Of a DNA stretch of 35,215 bases, positions 33,146-35,215 are shown one piece after another. Location: positions 1 to 35,215 of the forward strand of contig JAFUAD010000051.1 of assembly GCA_017460835.1 (NCBI GenBank). The letters run 5' to 3'. Origin of the DNA: Oscillospiraceae bacterium. GTDB lineage: Bacteria; Bacillota; Clostridia; Oscillospirales; Ruminococcaceae. The stretch's first letter is position 1; each line of letters opens with the position of its first letter. The position numbers and the translations under genes were made by a program. The notes below the pieces were generated by a model that saw only the letters and a list, made by a program, of their open reading frames with translations, was not told where the DNA came from and ran no database searches.

Positions 33146-33673
33146 ATGGCTGACATCGAGGACGGTGACGGCGAGTATTCCGAGGACGATGATGAGGATC
33201 ATCATTTGATGGTGTTTGATGAGCCGGACGATGGGTGTATAGCTCCCGTCAATGAAGCAGTCACATCTTCTGACAGCAACAAGGCGCTTACCACCAACAA
33301 TGATGCTCCTGACGAGATGAATGAAGCAACTGTTGAGCAGCCCAAAACGGATAAGCCTATATCACAGGCAGATAACAAAAAGTCTGCGGTAAAAACGGTC
33401 GCACCTCCTGTCAGGAAGTATGCTCCTTTGAGCAGTATTAAAATTCGCGGCATTTCCAGTTATGAGATCGAAAAGCTGCTGCTTTGGATAATCAGTCATA
33501 AAGAATTTAACAAGGTTGATCTGACCTATGTGATTGATGCAGGCTCAACGAAAATCAACCAAATCTGTGATGCATTTCTCAAAGCAGGATATATCCGCAA
33601 GGAAGAAAAGAGCAGAAAAACATACTGTAATCTCACAAAAGAGGACTTTTACTGGCTGTTATTAGAAGAATAA
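33146..33673 (+). CDS. Acidic protein with C-terminal winged-helix domain (175 aa)
   Basis: The chosen start is the ATG at 33146, 8 bases after GAGAGGG and about 85 bases after the promoter. The frame is open further up (to 32951) and would add a Gly-rich membrane helix (IIGVGVVGGVAYIAY), but a promoter lies inside that part; a GTG just after the promoter remains possible. Residues 1-30 are strongly acidic, 30-105 a Ser/Thr/Asn/Asp linker, and 110-175 a winged-helix fold (ISSYEIEKLLLWIISHKEF, then INQICDAFLKAGYI and the wing) resembling FtsK-gamma-like DNA-binding domains. Function unknown. Base use is more like mobile genes next door (Rpn, topB) than the left part. Confidence 0.7.
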   Translation: MADIEDGDGEYSEDDDEDHHLMVFDEPDDGCIAPVNEAVTSSDSNKALTTNNDAPDEMNEATVEQPKTDKPISQADNKKSAVKTVAPPVRKYAPLSSIKIRGISSYEIEKLLLWIISHKEFNKVDLTYVIDAGSTKINQICDAFLKAGYIRKEEKSRKTYCNLTKEDFYWLLLEE

Positions 33674-33704
33674 AAGCACACTCCCCATGTTGGGGAATGT
33701 GCTT
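33674..33704 (-). terminator. Terminator between the winged-helix and Rpn genes
   Basis: AAGCACACTCCCC and GGGGAATGTGCTT form a 13-bp stem with one mismatch and a 5-base loop. On the minus strand it runs into TTTTATTC just after the Rpn stop. It may also help the plus-strand gene. Confidence 0.72.
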
Positions 33705-33717
33705 CGGTAGATGTGGT

Positions 33718-34536
33718 TTATGCAGTAATAGAAGCCAACTGAGCTGCAAGCTGAGTAACTTCTTCTACTGTAAGGCCTGTGATGTCTGCGATTTCCTGCG
33801 GAGTATCCTTGCCTCTTGTGATAAGGTTGATTGCGATACGGATAACTCTCTGGCGCTCTCTATCGGCGCTGATCTCGTCCATTATCTTGCACACTTCTTC
33901 ATGACCTCCTTCTGTATTTTTGAGATGGTCGGCTCTGTCGGCTAATTCCTTATAATACATATCCTGTGGTCGCTGACATTGAAAATCGTGCATCAGCTTG
34001 CCCAAAGGTGTATCTGAGTTATTCTCACCATTCACATATATGATATGTTCCATATCTCCAAAAGCCATCATATCCAGTTCATTGATATAACGGTCGATAG
34101 TGTAGACCGGAAGTCCTTTTTTCCAATAGTCTTTTGATGTGATGAAAATGACATACGTTTCGGGGAGCATATCAAAATCCTGTCCAGGCAGAAGTGAATT
34201 GGCATCGATCATACTGCTGTGATACCTTGCGCGTTTCGGTTTTGCACCTGAATTTTCCTGCTGAACCTCAATGTCGATCTCTTTACCGTCACCCAGCATA
34301 GCATCAACATCAAGCGTGATAGAACGTCCTTGCAGATTTTTCAAAACCTTCTGTGTTTTATCATTCGTAACGGTGAGCTTATCATCGTTCATGATAATGC
34401 GAAGAACAAACTCTATCAGGTCTTTCCGTCCGTTAAAAAACGCTGACATATAGGTATCGTCCATAAGACGAAACTCAGGTATTTTAGCAAGAAGTTCAGC
34501 TCGCTGCTGTTCGGGTGTTTTTACTTCAACGTCCAT
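33718..34536 (-). CDS. Rpn-family PD-(D/E)XK nuclease / putative transposase-like protein (272 aa)
   Basis: The ATG at 34536 follows AGAGGCGATAACC. The N-terminal PD-(D/E)XK fold shows Asp76 (LDVDAML) and EVQ at 90-92 (IDIEVQQ), the usual Rpn active-site pattern, after MDDTYMSAFF. The middle (about 130-180) has YVIFITSKDYW and PVYTIDRYI. The C-terminal part is helical, with IADITGLTVEEVTQLA, a helix-turn-helix-like tail common in this family. Rpn proteins cut DNA and promote recombination; many are linked to mobile DNA or phage defence. It has its own promoter (34577-34605) and terminator. Confidence 0.9.
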   Translation of the reverse strand: MDVEVKTPEQQRAELLAKIPEFRLMDDTYMSAFFNGRKDLIEFVLRIIMNDDKLTVTNDKTQKVLKNLQGRSITLDVDAMLGDGKEIDIEVQQENSGAKPKRARYHSSMIDANSLLPGQDFDMLPETYVIFITSKDYWKKGLPVYTIDRYINELDMMAFGDMEHIIYVNGENNSDTPLGKLMHDFQCQRPQDMYYKELADRADHLKNTEGGHEEVCKIMDEISADRERQRVIRIAINLITRGKDTPQEIADITGLTVEEVTQLAAQLASITA

Positions 34537-34576
34537 TGGTTATCGCCTCTTTGCAGTAGTATTCCTGTTCAATACT

Positions 34577-34605
34577 ATTATATCACATCTTCCGAGAAAA
34601 ATCAA
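34577..34605 (-). promoter_or_regulatory. Promoter of the Rpn gene
   Basis: On the minus strand TTGATT (34600-34605), 17 bases, TATAAT (34577-34582), about 40 bases upstream of the ATG at 34536. Confidence 0.75.
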
Positions 34606-34637
34606 TAGCAAAATTATTACGAAAGGGCGTGTTTAAC

Positions 34638-35215
34638 ATGATTTTGATTATCGGTGAAAAGCCGAGTGTTTCGAGGGCAATTAGTTCCGTTGTCGGAGCA
34701 AAAACCACAAAGAAGGGCTATACAGAGGGTAACGGCTATATCGTTTCATGGTGTGTCGGTCATTTGGTCGGGCTGAAATATCCGAATGACTACGGCAACG
34801 GTTGGGAGGACAGGTGGAGCTTTTCGCAGCTTCCTATGATACCCGATAAGTGGCTTTTCAAGGTCACGGACAGCACAAAGGCTCAGTACAATATCCTGAA
34901 AGAGCTGATGAACAGCGACAGCGTGACGGAGATCATCTGTGCGACCGATGCCGACCGTGAGGGTGAGTGCATTTTCCGCTATGTCTACAATATGGCTCGG
35001 TGCCGCAAGCCTGTGAAGCGTTTATGGGTTTCTTCTCTTGAAGAAAAGGCTATCCGACAGGCTCTCACGGTCATGAAGCCTATGTCCGCATACGATAACT
35101 TGTTTTCGGCAGGATACGCAAGAGCAAGAGCCGATTGGCTTGTCGGTATGAACGGCTCTCGTCTGTTCTCCGTCCGATACGGCGGTAAGCTGAATATCGG
35201 GCGTGTGCAAACTCC
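34638..35215 (+). CDS. topB: DNA topoisomerase III, N-terminal part (cut by the window edge)
   Basis: The ATG at 34638 follows GAAAGGG. The TOPRIM domain is clear: IIGEKPSV at 4-11 with Glu7, and ATDADREGE near 96-104 with the metal-binding DxD. LYSxG-like LFSAGYARARADWLVG and GRVQTP, the start of the topoisomerase core, follow. The frame is open to the edge (192 codons). Type IA topoisomerases of this sort in Firmicutes are often carried by integrative conjugative elements, so a mobile element may continue to the right; that is inferred. Confidence 0.92.
   Translation, partial: MILIIGEKPSVSRAISSVVGAKTTKKGYTEGNGYIVSWCVGHLVGLKYPNDYGNGWEDRWSFSQLPMIPDKWLFKVTDSTKAQYNILKELMNSDSVTEIICATDADREGECIFRYVYNMARCRKPVKRLWVSSLEEKAIRQALTVMKPMSAYDNLFSAGYARARADWLVGMNGSRLFSVRYGGKLNIGRVQT

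Overview
The window looks like a chromosome segment of a gut Clostridia species, probably Ruminococcus or a relative in the Oscillospiraceae. The grounds are moderate GC, GGAGG-type ribosome sites, TTGACA-17-TATAAT promoters, several zinc-ribbon/transmembrane proteins, Thr-rich linkers in secreted proteins, and a LytTR/GHKL two-component pair. No rRNA, tRNA or CRISPR array was seen. The identification rests on gene style only.

Left part (1-16108, all minus strand). This is a dense set of NTPase genes of the kind found in bacterial conflict or stress islands. Read in transcription order from 16108, it holds a 55-aa Cys-rich protein, a membrane GTPase (454 aa), a second GTPase (351 aa), a tail-anchored protein (337 aa), a reading frame without an obvious start that overlaps that gene's end, three helical or coiled-coil proteins, and two small proteins (75 and 65 aa). 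Next come a 379-aa protein with its own consensus promoter, a Ser/Thr kinase fused to an NB-ARC NTPase and helical repeats (910 aa), a DUF4230-like membrane protein, a dynamin-like GTPase, and a HerA/VirB4-type ATPase. The ATPase gene is interrupted at the left edge by a short MITE-like element.

Middle (16141-20626). A tyrosine recombinase gene is flanked by a 22-bp sequence in inverted orientation. A consensus promoter inside the flanked segment points at a NACHT-type (NLR-like) NTPase gene on the plus strand. If the segment inverted, that promoter would point at the GTPase operon instead, so this is a candidate phase-variation switch between two putative defence modules.

Right of centre (20744-27981, plus strand). 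This is a LytTR regulon: zinc-ribbon membrane proteins, a lipoprotein, a GHKL sensor kinase, a LytTR response regulator and a secreted transglutaminase-like protein. Three promoters carry the same operator layout: two 9-bp repeats (consensus TTCACGACA) 21 bp apart, ending exactly 28 bp before the -10 box. A 174-bp MITE, related to the element at the left edge, sits in the 5' leader of the transglutaminase gene.

Right end (28124-35215). An M20 peptidase gene and a converging gene for a zinc-ribbon/M4 metalloprotease/C-type-lectin protein share a bidirectional terminator. They are followed by a winged-helix protein, an Rpn-family (PD-(D/E)XK) protein and the first part of a topoisomerase III gene. 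TopB and Rpn suggest that integrated mobile DNA begins or continues past the right edge.
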